From: JACVRW01 sp963813495
GTDB lineage: Bacteria > Actinomycetota > Thermoleophilia > Solirubrobacterales > Thermoleophilaceae
Length of the DNA: 64,000 nt
Direction of reading: 5' to 3'
NCBI GenBank assembly: GCA_963813495.1
Contig: CAWEZC010000004.1
Coordinates: 124,001 to 188,000 of the forward strand
Part shown: positions 41,298-49,631 of the stretch, piece by piece
Numbering within the stretch: the stretch's first letter is position 1
Layout: each line of letters opens with the position of its first letter
Notes under the pieces: model-generated
Database searches by the model: none
What the model was told of the DNA's origin: nothing
The model's input: only the letters and a program-made list of their open reading frames with translations
Made by a program: the position numbers and the translations under genes

Positions 41298-42613
41298 TGG
41301 AAGATCTCGGTGGTGCAGTCTCCGCCTTGGAGGCGGACCTCGTGGGTTCGCGCCGGCTCGAACTCGACGAAGAAGCCGGGGTCGAGCGCCATCCCGCCGT
41401 CGGGCGGGCAGTTGACGCGCAGCAGCCACGAGCGCAGGCCGGGGTAGAACTGGTTGTCCCAGGTCGAGTACAGCGAGTTGGTGACGTAGAGGCGGCGGCC
41501 GTCGAGTGAAAGCTGGAGCATCTGCGGGCCGCCGTTGAGGTCGCGGCCGGCGTCGGAGGGCCGGCCGAGGACCCCGCCGAGCTGAAGCTGCCCGGTGAGC
41601 CGCGGGTTGGCGGGGTCTGAGATGTCGTACTGGCGCAGGTCGCCGTGGAGCCAGTTGGAGAAGTACAGGAAGCGGTCGTCCATCGAGACGACGAGGTCGG
41701 TGATCAGGCCGGGGACGGGGAACGGCCAGCCCTCCTGCTCGACGCTCTCGACGGCGGTCACCTGGTCGGCGCTGTAGGAGCCGTTCTCGCGGTGGAAGCG
41801 CCACATCGTGCTCGAGAGGGCGGCGCCGACGAAGCCCTGGTCGGCGTCGGGATCGTGCAGCCAGCGGATCTCGAGCGGGACGAGGCCGGATTCACCGAGC
41901 TCCACCGTCTGCTCGACGCGGCGCTCGGCCAGGTTCCAGAAGTGCAGGCGGCTGCCGTACCGCCCGGCCGCGACGTCCTCGAGATCGAAGCCGGGCTCGT
42001 AGGCGGCGGGCTCGCCGAACTCCGACGACGCCAGCACGTTCTGGCGCGGCTGGTACCAGAAGTCGTAGTTGAGCTGGGGGTGCGGGCCGCCGTTCTCCCA
42101 CCGGCCCTTGATCTCGAAGCTGCGCGCGTCCAGGACCGCGAAGCCGCACGCGCCGTTGCCGTCGGCGTCGCCGAGCATGCTGATCACGATGTTCTCGCCG
42201 GGCATGCAATGGACCGTGTGGGGGCGGGTCAGGCCGGTCGCGCGGACGATCTCCTCGGGCTCGATTACCTTCTCGATCCGCGGGCGCCGGGGATCGTCGG
42301 CGACGTTGACGACGTGGATCCGCGAGGAGCGGAAGCCGGGGACGATCAGATGCGAGCGGTCGGGCCCGTGGCACGCCGAGCTGCAGCGGTTCCACCCGAA
42401 GTGATGCAGCTCGTCGCCGACATTCGGCATCGGCAGCCGGTGGACGATCCGCCCGTCCTCGGCGTCCACCACCGCGAGGAAGTCGGGCTCGTCCACGCCG
42501 GTCCCCTCGTGCAGGCACGCGACGTACAAGAACTCCTCGGCCGGGGCGCCGGCGGCTTGCGCGGGCGAGGCAAAAAACGAGGCGGGGGTGGTCTCTTGGT
42601 CGGGCTCGCTCAT
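41294..42613 (-). CDS. Selenium-binding protein 56 / methanethiol oxidase family
   Basis: This 439-residue cytosolic beta-propeller protein belongs to the SBP56 family; bacterial members (MtoX) are copper enzymes that oxidise methanethiol to formaldehyde, sulfide and peroxide. Typical stretches are EFLYVACLHEGTG, HHFGWNRCSSACHG, LIVPGFRSSRIHVV, TRPHTVHCMPGENIVISMLGD in parts, and GPQMLQLSLDGRRLYVTNSLYSTWDNQFYP. It has no signal peptide, as in human SELENBP1. It overlaps the upstream methyltransferase gene and the downstream small gene by 4 bases each. Methanethiol as substrate is inference from the family and the methyltransferase partner. Confidence 0.88.
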   Translation of the reverse strand: MSEPDQETTPASFFASPAQAAGAPAEEFLYVACLHEGTGVDEPDFLAVVDAEDGRIVHRLPMPNVGDELHHFGWNRCSSACHGPDRSHLIVPGFRSSRIHVVNVADDPRRPRIEKVIEPEEIVRATGLTRPHTVHCMPGENIVISMLGDADGNGACGFAVLDARSFEIKGRWENGGPHPQLNYDFWYQPRQNVLASSEFGEPAAYEPGFDLEDVAAGRYGSRLHFWNLAERRVEQTVELGESGLVPLEIRWLHDPDADQGFVGAALSSTMWRFHRENGSYSADQVTAVESVEQEGWPFPVPGLITDLVVSMDDRFLYFSNWLHGDLRQYDISDPANPRLTGQLQLGGVLGRPSDAGRDLNGGPQMLQLSLDGRRLYVTNSLYSTWDNQFYPGLRSWLLRVNCPPDGGMALDPGFFVEFEPARTHEVRLQGGDCTTEIFQ

Positions 42614-43488
42614 CGCGCGCCTCCTTCCGTTTCCGATTTCGGTCGGTGCCTGGCGCGCGTCCTCGCGGCGACCAACGAGATGCTCTCGACCTCATAGGTG
42701 CTGCAGGCGTCGAGCGCCCGCTCGGACGTGAAGCGGTAATCGTTTGTCCGTAGCTCGTTGACGTGTAAGCCATGCGCCTCGATGGCGGCCAGGTAGTTGC
42801 CGCGGGGGACGGCCCCGGCGATGCAGGCGGCCCATAGCTCGACGTTGCGCCTCGTGCGCTCCTTGAGCGCCCGTCCGCTGACGATGTCGGCGAGCGCCAG
42901 CCTCCCGCCCGGCCGCAGCACCCGCGCCGCCTCGGCGAAGACCCGATGCTTGGCCCGCGAGAGGTTGATGGCGCCGTTCGAAAGGACGGCGTCGAAGCTC
43001 GCGTCCTCGAACGGAAGGTCCTCGATGTGAGCCTCGACGAGCTCGACCTGGCGGAACCCATCTCGGTCGCGAAGCCGCGTCGCCTTGTCGATCTGTTCGT
43101 CGGTGATGTCCACCCCGAAGACGCGGCCTGACTCGCCCACCAGCACCGCCGCGCAGAAAACGTCGGTGCCCGAGCCTGAGCCGAGGTCCAGGACCGCTTC
43201 GCCCGGCCGGAGCGCCGCGAGGTCGAGGTGATGCCCCACTCCGGCGAACGAGGTCAGTGCCTCGGCGGGGATGGCGTCCAGGAGCTGGCTTGGGTATCCA
43301 AGGCGCTCGGCCAAGCCCCTGCCGAGCTCGAAATGCAGCTCGGCCACCTCCCCGCGCGCCACCTGGCGGTACATGGCCGTGACCTCAGCCTCCAAGCGCT
43401 CGCCATCGACGAGCGAGCTCGCGTCGAGCTGCGGCAAGCCGCCCGCATTGGAAAGCTCATCCGCCATGGGGCTGGTCGTAGGGCGCAT
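42610..43488 (-). CDS. ArsM-like SAM-dependent methyltransferase
   Basis: This 292-residue class I methyltransferase resembles arsenite methyltransferases. Motif I is VLDLGSGSGTDVFCAA, the acidic residue is in VFGVDITDEQ, and the ArsM-like stretch is LSNGAINLSRAKHRVF with RVLRPGGRLALADIV. In true ArsM the stretch has a cysteine (S-N-C-V-I-N-L); here it is SNGAINL, so arsenite is less likely as the acceptor. Sulfide, thiols or selenium compounds are candidates, given the methanethiol oxidase homologue downstream. A start at Met8 is an alternative. A 19-bp tandem repeat lies 76-113 bp upstream. Confidence 0.82.
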   Translation of the reverse strand: MRPTTSPMADELSNAGGLPQLDASSLVDGERLEAEVTAMYRQVARGEVAELHFELGRGLAERLGYPSQLLDAIPAEALTSFAGVGHHLDLAALRPGEAVLDLGSGSGTDVFCAAVLVGESGRVFGVDITDEQIDKATRLRDRDGFRQVELVEAHIEDLPFEDASFDAVLSNGAINLSRAKHRVFAEAARVLRPGGRLALADIVSGRALKERTRRNVELWAACIAGAVPRGNYLAAIEAHGLHVNELRTNDYRFTSERALDACSTYEVESISLVAARTRARHRPKSETEGGAR

Positions 43489-43563
43489 CGGACCTCCTGA
43501 CGTAGTGCTTGCGAGTCCGCCGCGCCGGGCGGCGGCGAGGCGGCTCGCGCGCCGGCAAGGCCG

Positions 43564-43601
43564 CTCCGGACTTCGTTGTGGTCTCCGGACTTCGTTGTGG
43601 T
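43564..43601. repeat. Perfect 19-bp tandem repeat, possible SARP operator
   Basis: CTCCGGACTTCGTTGTGGT occurs twice without spacer (43564-43582 and 43583-43601). It lies in the 155-bp gap between a SARP-type regulator gene and the methyltransferase-SBP56 operon, upstream of the latter. SARP regulators bind direct repeats, so this is a fair operator candidate; the 19-bp period is not the usual 11 or 22. Confidence 0.6.
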
Positions 43602-43643
43602 GGACGAGGACTCCACACGCGCGCCGTGTGACGACGCGTGTGA

Positions 43644-45437
43644 TCAGACGGCGGCGGCCAGCTCGGCGTGCAGCGCGGGATTGTCGATCGCCTCGCCCAA
43701 CAGGCGGGCCGACTCGATGCCGCTGGTATCACCGAGCCTCGCACGGTGCAGCGCGGCGCGCACAACGAGCTCGCGCATATCGCCGCGAGCGGCGAGCGTC
43801 TCGAGCTCGGCGACGCACGTTCCGGCATCCGGCGCCGCCTCGGCGATCAACAGACCGGCGAGCGCGTCCAGGCAGTAGGCCTGCATCCAGAGGTAGGGAT
43901 CGGCCACCCGCACAGCGCGCACAGAGGCATCGCGCAGTCGCGCCAATGCCCGGGCGCGCTCGCCCGCCGCCTCGTGCACAAGGCCCCTCGCGCGGGCGGC
44001 CATCGCCTCCCAACACGGGTCGCCGATCCGGCAACCAAGCGCAAAGGCGTGATCGAGCAACGCGATCGCGCGATCGGCGTCGCCCTGCCGCAGCGCCACC
44101 TCGGCCCTCAGCGCCTCCGGGAAGGGCTGGAACGCCACCCAGCCCTCCTCCTCCACCAGCGCGAGCGAGTGATCGATCACCTCAACCGCCTCCGGCCACT
44201 CGCCGCGGAGCACCAGCGCACGGCCCAGGATCGCCAGCGACCACGCCGCCTGGCGCACGTCGCCACAGCGCCGCGCGGCCGCGACCGACTCCCAGAGCAG
44301 ACCGATCGCCGCCTCGTAATGGGCGCGGTCCGACAGCGCCTTGCCGCGCACACCGAGCACGGCCGCACGCTCCCTGTCGTCGACGGCCAACGCGCCGGCC
44401 CGTCCCAGCCACCTGCCCGCCGATACCCCGCGACCCGCCTGTACCGCCACGAACCCGAGCTCGCGGCAGACCTTACATTCGACCTCGCGGTCACCGCTGG
44501 CCTCGGCGAGCGCGAGCGCCTCATGGAGGAGGGCGGCGCCCTCCTCATCACCGCCGCGAACCGAGTGCACCAGCGCAGCCCCAAGTGCCGCCAGCGCACG
44601 CCCCAGCAGCGCCACATCGCCAACGCCCCGCGCCTCCGCACACGCCTGCCTCAGGCACGCCACGCCGGGCTCCACCGCGCCGGCATCCACGGCCGCGCGC
44701 CCCGCGTCAAGCTGCCCAACGGCGGCCGCCCGATCGCCAGCCGCCGGGGACCGCAGCGCGTCACGCTCGTCGGCGGCCCGGCGCACCCCCGGATCGGGCG
44801 CACGCCCCAACTCGCGGCGGAACAACGCCTCGCACGCATCGGCATGACCGCGCGCCGCGCGAACCTCACCCGCGCGCGCAAGACACCGCACAAGCAACTC
44901 GTGCGCGCCATCATCGAACATGTTCAGCTCAACCGCCCGCGACGCCAGCGCGGCTGCGTCGAGCGGAAGACCGCCAACCAACGCACCCAACGCGGCATCC
45001 CTCAGCACGGCCTCGCAGATACCCGCCAAGCGCCGGCGCTCCACCAACAGCCACGCCTCGAACTCCGGCCCGGCGCCGGAATCGACCCCCTCCAGCAACT
45101 CGCCTCGAACGAGCGCGGGATCCGGATCGCCCGAACCCAGCGCCAAGACGTCCACGACAGTCCCCGCCGGCAGCCCCAGCTCCAATGGATCGCCGTGCAG
45201 CGGGCCGGCTACCCCAAGGGCGCGACGCAGTTGCGCCAAGGTCCACCGCAGCGCCCCGCGTGGATCATTGGCATCACCGAAGATGAGCCGCGCCAGCCGC
45301 GTGCGCGCCACCGGCCGCTCCGCCAGGACCACATACGCCAGCACGGCCCACGGCTTATGGCCACGCGGCGGCGCGACCACCACGCCGTCGCGCTCGATCT
45401 CCGACGGTCCCAGCAGGCGGATCACGAGCCTCGACAC
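43644..45437 (-). CDS. SARP/AfsR-type transcriptional regulator with TPR region
   Basis: This protein of about 597 residues starts with an OmpR-like winged helix (LVIRLLGPSEIERDG, HKPWAVLAYVVLAERPVARTRLARLIF, GALRWTLAQLRRALG), then a bacterial transcriptional activation domain (RLAGICEAVLRDAALGALVGG, RAVELNMFDDGAHELLVRCLA), then a long helical-repeat part of TPR type to the C-terminus. No NB-ARC ATPase is present. I chose the GTG at 45437 because the winged helix begins right after it; an upstream ATG-class start at 45533 adds 32 unstructured residues. It probably activates the downstream methyltransferase-SBP56 operon. Confidence 0.82.
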   Translation of the reverse strand: MSRLVIRLLGPSEIERDGVVVAPPRGHKPWAVLAYVVLAERPVARTRLARLIFGDANDPRGALRWTLAQLRRALGVAGPLHGDPLELGLPAGTVVDVLALGSGDPDPALVRGELLEGVDSGAGPEFEAWLLVERRRLAGICEAVLRDAALGALVGGLPLDAAALASRAVELNMFDDGAHELLVRCLARAGEVRAARGHADACEALFRRELGRAPDPGVRRAADERDALRSPAAGDRAAAVGQLDAGRAAVDAGAVEPGVACLRQACAEARGVGDVALLGRALAALGAALVHSVRGGDEEGAALLHEALALAEASGDREVECKVCRELGFVAVQAGRGVSAGRWLGRAGALAVDDRERAAVLGVRGKALSDRAHYEAAIGLLWESVAAARRCGDVRQAAWSLAILGRALVLRGEWPEAVEVIDHSLALVEEEGWVAFQPFPEALRAEVALRQGDADRAIALLDHAFALGCRIGDPCWEAMAARARGLVHEAAGERARALARLRDASVRAVRVADPYLWMQAYCLDALAGLLIAEAAPDAGTCVAELETLAARGDMRELVVRAALHRARLGDTSGIESARLLGEAIDNPALHAELAAAV

Positions 45438-45649
45438 GACATCACGATCGTAGACCGCCACGCTTCGACTGGCCGAAGGCAACGCCTGATTCCCGCGGCC
45501 AAGCACGCCCGCCCCGCTCCTCCGTCTACGCACGCCCGATCGGCGGCACCAGAGCCTCGCCGGGCTGCCGCTGCGCCGTAGGAGCGGGCGTCACAAACGC
45601 CCGTCGGCACACGGCTGCTCGGGACGACGTCCGAGAGTGCCGATCGATC

Positions 45650-45667
45650 GCGCGCAGACTCCTGCTT
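45650..45667 (-). repeat. 18-bp inverted repeat, left copy
   Basis: The reverse complement, AAGCAGGAGTCTGCGCGC, is found exactly at 54670-54687 on the plus strand, 9 kb away. Both copies are in intergenic spacers. The core AGCAGGAG recurs at 40913, 45727 and 60327. Confidence 0.7.
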
Positions 45668-45710
45668 CACCCTGGGAATGCGAGAGTCGTCATGGCCTCC
45701 CGCCGTACGA

Positions 45711-45769
45711 CCGCTGCTCGTCCCCAGCAGGAGCCGACCGAGTCTCGGCGAGAGTGCTGAGTTCACGCG
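45711..45769 (+). repeat. 59-bp dispersed repeat, copy 1
   Basis: Matches 60312-60370 at 55 of 59 positions in the same orientation. The conserved core includes AGCAGGAGCCGACCGAGTCT followed by CGGCGAGAGTG, and the end GAGTTCACGCG. Both copies are intergenic. Confidence 0.8.
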
Positions 45770-45875
45770 CGAGCAGCAGGGCCCGCCGCGCGACAGGTCC
45801 GCCGGCGGGCCGGGCTCATTCAGCGCTGGAATGGCATCGCACGATTCTGGGCCGAGCTTGAAGTCCCTGCATAGC

Positions 45876-45903
45876 GGGAGGCCGGCAGCCGGACCGGCCT
45901 CCC
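45876..45903. terminator. Hairpin downstream of the NmrA gene
   Basis: GGGAGGCCGG and CCGGCCTCCC form a perfect 10-bp stem with an 8-base loop, 14 bp beyond the NmrA stop on the minus strand. There is no T tract, as often in GC-rich actinobacteria. Confidence 0.5.
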
Positions 45904-45917
45904 GGTGGTCGGTAGCG

Positions 45918-46811
45918 TCACGCCGTCGCCGCGTAGGCGTGTGCCAGCTCAGCGGCGAACTCGTCGAACTCGGTCGGGGTCGTGTTGCTCTCGTTGCGAC
46001 CCTCGAGCGAGTGCAGCCGGCCTTCGCTCAGCGCCTGGTTGAAATCGACTAGCAGGGCAGCGAAGTCGGGTGAGAACCCGGCGGCCTCGGTGAGGATCGC
46101 AACCAGCTCTTCGTCGGGCAGCTGGACGTACTGGAGGTCCGGCTGACCGATCGCCTTGCCGATCGCCGCCGCGACCTCGGTGTAGCTGAGGTCGCGCGGG
46201 CCGAGCAGTTCGCGGACGAGCGCGCCGCTCCAGTTCCGCTCGCGCAGCGCCGTGGCGGCGACCGCGGCGATGTCGGCGGTAGCGATCATCGGCAGCTTCG
46301 CATCGAGCGCGACGGAGTCGGCGAGCACGCCCTCGTGGTGAATCGTTTCCAGCGCCGCATAGAAGCCCTCGAAGAAGGCGCCGGGGCGCAGGATCATCAG
46401 GTTGACGCCGGCGAGCGCCCGCAGCCGCCGCTCCTGCCGGTGCAGGCTGGCGATGAACCCGTTGCCGCTCGCCAGCTCGCCGCCGATCGCGCTCAGCGCG
46501 ACCACGTGGCGCACACCGCTCTCGCGGATCGCCGAAGCGATCGCCTCGCCCCGCCTGTCCTGGTCGGCGTGGTAATCGGGCAGGGTCGGGTCCAGCGCGG
46601 TGAGCGTGTAGACCGCGTCGGCGCCTGTGAAGGTGCTTGCCAGGTAGTCGGCGTCGCGCACGTCGCCGACGAAGGTCTCGGCTCCGAGCGCGTCGAGCTC
46701 GGCGAGCTTCTCCGCCGAGCGGCCGAGCGCGCGCACCTCCTCGCCGGCCTCGAGCAGCAGCTCGGTGATCTTGCGGCCTGTGTTTCCGGTGGCTCCCATC
46801 ACGGTGATCAT
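45918..46811 (-). CDS. NmrA-family NAD(P)-binding protein
   Basis: This 297-residue protein of the atypical short-chain dehydrogenase group opens with MITVMGATGNTGRKI, a Rossmann motif, followed by EEVRALGRSAEKL, VGDVRD and HVVALSAIGGELASGNGF. It lacks the Y-x-x-x-K pair of classical members, so it may be a redox sensor or a quinone reductase-like enzyme. An AGGAGGG site seven bases upstream fixes the start at 46811. It is divergent from an AraC-type regulator, and a 26-bp palindrome lies between them. Confidence 0.85.
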   Translation of the reverse strand: MITVMGATGNTGRKITELLLEAGEEVRALGRSAEKLAELDALGAETFVGDVRDADYLASTFTGADAVYTLTALDPTLPDYHADQDRRGEAIASAIRESGVRHVVALSAIGGELASGNGFIASLHRQERRLRALAGVNLMILRPGAFFEGFYAALETIHHEGVLADSVALDAKLPMIATADIAAVAATALRERNWSGALVRELLGPRDLSYTEVAAAIGKAIGQPDLQYVQLPDEELVAILTEAAGFSPDFAALLVDFNQALSEGRLHSLEGRNESNTTPTEFDEFAAELAHAYAATA

Positions 46812-46842
46812 TGTCGTTCCCTCCTGGTTAGTCGTCATTGCA

Positions 46843-46868
46843 GATCATCCAGCCTAGGCTGCATGATC
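46843..46868. promoter_or_regulatory. 26-bp near-perfect palindrome between NmrA and AraC genes
   Basis: GATCATCCAGCCT and AGGCTGCATGATC face each other with a single mismatched pair (24 of 26 positions). It lies 32 bp upstream of the NmrA start and 90 bp upstream of the AraC-type gene. It is a good candidate operator for the divergent pair. Confidence 0.6.
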
Positions 46869-46957
46869 AGGAGTTTCTATGGCATATAGTCCGCGATCTT
46901 TGCCCATTCGTCCGCGTAGTGTGGCGGTTCGAACGCTGCCTCTGTCATGCTGATTGC

Positions 46958-47935
46958 GTGACCACGCATCCCGAACCTTGGCCCTCGGCCGCCGATCCGC
47001 TCGGCGAGGCGCTGCACTTCCTCGAGCTCCGCGGCGCCTTCTACTGCCGCGCCGAGTTCACCGCCCCGTTCGGTCTCGAGCTCCCGCCGTTCGCGGGCTA
47101 CCTGTGGTTTCACGTCATCACCAGCGGAAGCTGCTGGCTCGAGGCGCCAGAGGCCCAGCCACGGCGCCTGGCCGCAAGCGAGCTGGCGCTCGTCCCCCAC
47201 GGCGAGGGCCACTGGCTGCGCAGCGAGCCCGACGCGCCGACGCCGAGCATCTTCGAGCTCGAGCGCGAGCAGCTCGGCGAGCGCTACGAGATCCTGCGCC
47301 ACGGGGGCGGCGGCGAAGGCATCGACATGGTCTGCGGCGCCGTGCGCTTCGACCATCCGGCCGCGCGCAAGCTGCTCGCCGTGCTCCCGCGAATCCTCAC
47401 CTTCGACCCGGCGACGAGCCCGACGCAGCTCGAGTGGCTGCGCTCCACCCTGAGGCTGATGGCGCTCGAGGCGGAGGGCCTGCGCCCCGGCGGCGAGACG
47501 GTGATCACCCGCCTTTCGGACGTGCTCGTCGTGCAGGCGCTGCGCGCCTGGCTGGAGAGCGACCCCGCGGCGCAGTCGGGCTGGCTCGGTGCGCTGCGGG
47601 ACCCGCAGATCGGCCGCGCGATCTCGCTCATCCACCGCGAGCCCGGCCGCCCATGGACCGTCGCCTCGCTCGCCGACCAGGTCCCCATGTCGCGCTCGGC
47701 CTTCGCCGCACGGTTCACCCAGCTCGTCGGCGAGCCGGCGATGAGCTACGTGACCCGCTGGCGAATGCACCTCGCCGCCGCGGCGCTGCGCGACGAGGGC
47801 GCAACCGTGGCCGCACTTGCGGATCGTTTCGGCTATCGCTCTGAGGCCGCGTTCGCCCGCGCGTTCAAGCGCGTCGTGGGATCACCGCCCGGTGCCGTAC
47901 GGCGGGCGACGCCGGTCCAGCCGCTCGCCGCCTGA
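46958..47935 (+). CDS. AraC-family transcriptional regulator (cupin N-domain)
   Basis: This 325-residue regulator has a cupin-type N-terminal sensor (EFTAPFGLELPPFAGYLWFH in outline, WLEAPEA, LVPHGEGHWL) and a C-terminal double HTH (DPQIGRAISLIHREPGRPWTV, SLADQVPMSRSAFAARFTQLVG, TVAALADRFGYRSEAAFARAFKR in outline). This architecture is common for regulators next to oxidoreductase genes. The start is GTG at 46958; the open frame continues upstream without a family match. It is divergent from the NmrA gene and very likely controls it. Confidence 0.88.
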   Translation: MTTHPEPWPSAADPLGEALHFLELRGAFYCRAEFTAPFGLELPPFAGYLWFHVITSGSCWLEAPEAQPRRLAASELALVPHGEGHWLRSEPDAPTPSIFELEREQLGERYEILRHGGGGEGIDMVCGAVRFDHPAARKLLAVLPRILTFDPATSPTQLEWLRSTLRLMALEAEGLRPGGETVITRLSDVLVVQALRAWLESDPAAQSGWLGALRDPQIGRAISLIHREPGRPWTVASLADQVPMSRSAFAARFTQLVGEPAMSYVTRWRMHLAAAALRDEGATVAALADRFGYRSEAAFARAFKRVVGSPPGAVRRATPVQPLAA

Positions 47936-48437
47936 GCCTCGCTCGCCGACTCTCTACGGCCAGAGCAACCCATCGCGTCGGACTGCCGCTTTGCGCGAAA
48001 CGGAGCTGTCTCGGCGAGCAGACTGAGGCGCCCGCCATGGACGAGAAGCGATCGCGGCGGTTCAAGGCGCGAGACGGTCCCCGCTGGACGGTTCGAGCGT
48101 CGCTCGGAGGGACATATCGGGCGCGGGATTCGGCAGGCCGATTTGCAGCCAGTTTGTGAGGGGTTCGTACCTACGCCCGCAGCGCTCGAGACAGCGTCCA
48201 GGGCCCGCGGTCACGTGCAGCGGAGCCGCCAAACGAGATCTGCCCGGTCTTCGCTCGGAGTGACCTGCCGGATCTGACCGAGGCGGGCGCACAGTCGCTC
48301 ATGCCGACGACGTTACCCCGGCGGCGCTGCCGCCCTTCGGTCCGGCGTGCGTGCCGGCAGGAGCAGCGGCGTGTCGTCGGCCGGCACGAAGGTGACGCCG
48401 CGGCGGGCGTAGCCCGCGTCGGCCGCGCCGATGGCCA
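47936..48437. other. Spacer occupied mainly by repeat copy A
   Basis: The first 106 bp after the AraC-type gene show nothing clear. The remainder is the 406-bp repeat described at 48042. No intact gene is present. Confidence 0.6.
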
Positions 48438-48447
48438 TCACCCGGCG
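48042..48447. repeat. 406-bp direct repeat, copy A (with P450 3' fragment)
   Basis: This segment matches 58410-58815 in the same orientation with about eight substitutions and two single-base indels, so roughly 98% identical. In copy B the distal 135 bp encode the C-terminus of the P450, and the rest is its downstream flank. Here that P450 fragment (IGAADAGYARRG, FVPADDTPLLLPARTP) is an orphan at 48313-48447. The right end lies inside the next gene: the last codons Ala-Gly-stop of the 66-residue protein are repeat sequence. Confidence 0.9.
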
Positions 48448-48638
48448 ACGACGTGCTTGACCTCCGCCATGTAGCGGTCGGCGGCCGCGTCGGCCTCGTC
48501 CGGGCTGCTCCCCTGCTCGCGCGCGCTCAGGTAGGCGGCGTACCAGTCCCACCAGTCGTGCGGTGGCGCGGCCTTCTCGAAGCGGTCGTGGTGCTCGGCC
48601 GTCTCGTGCAACAGCTCTGCCAGCGAAGCGACGTCCAT
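48438..48638 (-). CDS. Small acidic protein downstream of a VOC protein
   Basis: This 66-residue protein reads MDVASLAELLHETAEHHDRF, then PPHDWWDWYAAYLSARE and EADAAADRYMAEVKHVVAG. It is helical, rich in Asp/Glu and Trp, and of unknown function; similar short proteins often follow glyoxalase/bleomycin-resistance genes in actinobacteria. It starts one base after the VOC stop. Its 3' end lies in repeat copy A, so the original C-terminus may have been replaced. Confidence 0.7.
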   Translation of the reverse strand: MDVASLAELLHETAEHHDRFEKAAPPHDWWDWYAAYLSAREQGSSPDEADAAADRYMAEVKHVVAG

Positions 48639-48639
48639 C

Positions 48640-49116
48640 TCAGTCCTCCCATTCCCGGCCGGGGAGCCGGGTCGTGACCTCTTGGAGCAGCCAGCCGTTG
48701 CCATCCGGATCGCTGAACGACGCGAGCGCGAAATAGGAGCGCCCTGGTACCGACTCGAGGCCCGGGGGCCGCTGCTCGAACACCTCGCTGACGTCCACGC
48801 CGCGGCTGATGAGATCGGCCCGGGCGGCGTCGATGTCCTCGACCACCAGCTCCAAACCCTGAAGGGAGCCAGGCTCGGCTGTGGTGATGCCCGTCCCGAA
48901 GTGGATCGAGCACTGCGAGCGGGGCGGCGTGAACTGCAACGCCCGGAAGTCGTCGCCGACGGCCAGGTCTGCGTCCAGCCGCCATCCGAGGCTCTGGTAG
49001 AAGCTCTTTGCCCGATCGACGTCGGAGACGGGCAACGTCACCACCTCGAGCTTCATGTCGATCGTCCCCACTTCCGGGACCTCCGTCGAGGTACCGGTGC
49101 TCTCGCCAGTGCTCAT
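48640..49116 (-). CDS. VOC-family (glyoxalase-like) protein
   Basis: This 158-residue protein has the vicinal oxygen chelate fold with two beta-alpha-beta modules: VVTLPVSDVDRAKSFYQSLG, then CSIHFGTG and GLELVVEDIDAARADLISRG, and the end SFSDPDGNGWLLQEV. The metal ligands would be among these His/Glu. Members are glyoxalases, dioxygenases or antibiotic-binding proteins; the role here is open. A GGAGG site precedes the ATG at 49116. Confidence 0.85.
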   Translation of the reverse strand: MSTGESTGTSTEVPEVGTIDMKLEVVTLPVSDVDRAKSFYQSLGWRLDADLAVGDDFRALQFTPPRSQCSIHFGTGITTAEPGSLQGLELVVEDIDAARADLISRGVDVSEVFEQRPPGLESVPGRSYFALASFSDPDGNGWLLQEVTTRLPGREWED

Positions 49117-49631
49117 GTTGACCTCCGTCGGTCGGGCGCGCCATAACAGGGCGACGCCGGGGTCACCGACCCGTGCAGTGCGCGCCAACGACGGCTAGAA
49201 CGTCGACGCTCCCGCAGCCTGGGCTGCGCGAATGAGCACGAGCCCGCATTCCTAGTCGCCCCCTCGGTCAATCCCGACCGAGGACGCTGCCTCGGGGTGG
49301 GACCCACTCTCCTCTTCCGGGGGCGAAAGTCAAGGATGTGCTCGCGCTCCCTCCTGGCCAGACGGGACCGGCGGACCCGCTCAGCAGAGCAGCATCGGCT
49401 CCGAGTCCATGCGAAGCAGCACTTCCGCTCCTCGTCCCTTGCAGCGGTCAGTCGAGCCCCAAGCGTAGGCGCCTCCTCACGTGGGAACGCGACACTTTCG
49501 TGCAGCTGGTGCGTCGGCGGGCGGAGCTGTCTTGAACGTGGATCCAAGGTGGCCGAAGGAGTAGCCTGGCGCCGACGCCTCCTTTCATCCCTGGGAGGTT
49601 GGACGGGTCCCCGCAGCCGAGAGGCGTAGCG
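49117..49631. other. Spacer upstream of mmpL with inverted repeat, no gene
   Basis: These 515 bp lie between the divergent VOC and mmpL genes and should hold both promoters. I see no gene. The left copy of a 27-bp inverted repeat that brackets mmpL is at 49411-49437. Confidence 0.5.
49411..49437 (+). repeat. 27-bp inverted repeat flanking mmpL, left copy
   Basis: GCGAAGCAGCACTTCCGCTC followed by CTCGTCC matches the reverse complement of 51986-52012 at 26 of 27 positions. The part CCGCTCCTCGTCC is also shared with the 59-bp dispersed repeat. Confidence 0.8.

Larger units (their letters stand above)
45438..45917. other. Spacer with dispersed repeats, no convincing gene
   Basis: These 480 bp separate two minus-strand genes. 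They hold one copy of the 18-bp inverted repeat (45650-45667), one copy of the 59-bp dispersed repeat (45711-45769) and a hairpin below the NmrA gene (45876-45903). On the minus strand the 59-bp repeat opens a short frame V-N-S-A-L-S-P-R-L-G that also begins at its second copy (60370), but the frames diverge after it, so I do not call a gene. Confidence 0.5.

Noticed and set aside
45422..45766. Short minus-strand gene starting in the 59-bp repeat
   Set aside because: The first 14-18 residues recur at the second repeat copy, but the frames diverge directly after, as expected for a DNA repeat and not for related proteins.
48130..48180. tRNA-like T arm (GGGGTTCGTACC) within the 406-bp repeat
   Set aside because: Only three base pairs of a T stem form and no acceptor, D or anticodon arm can be drawn, so it is not a tRNA.
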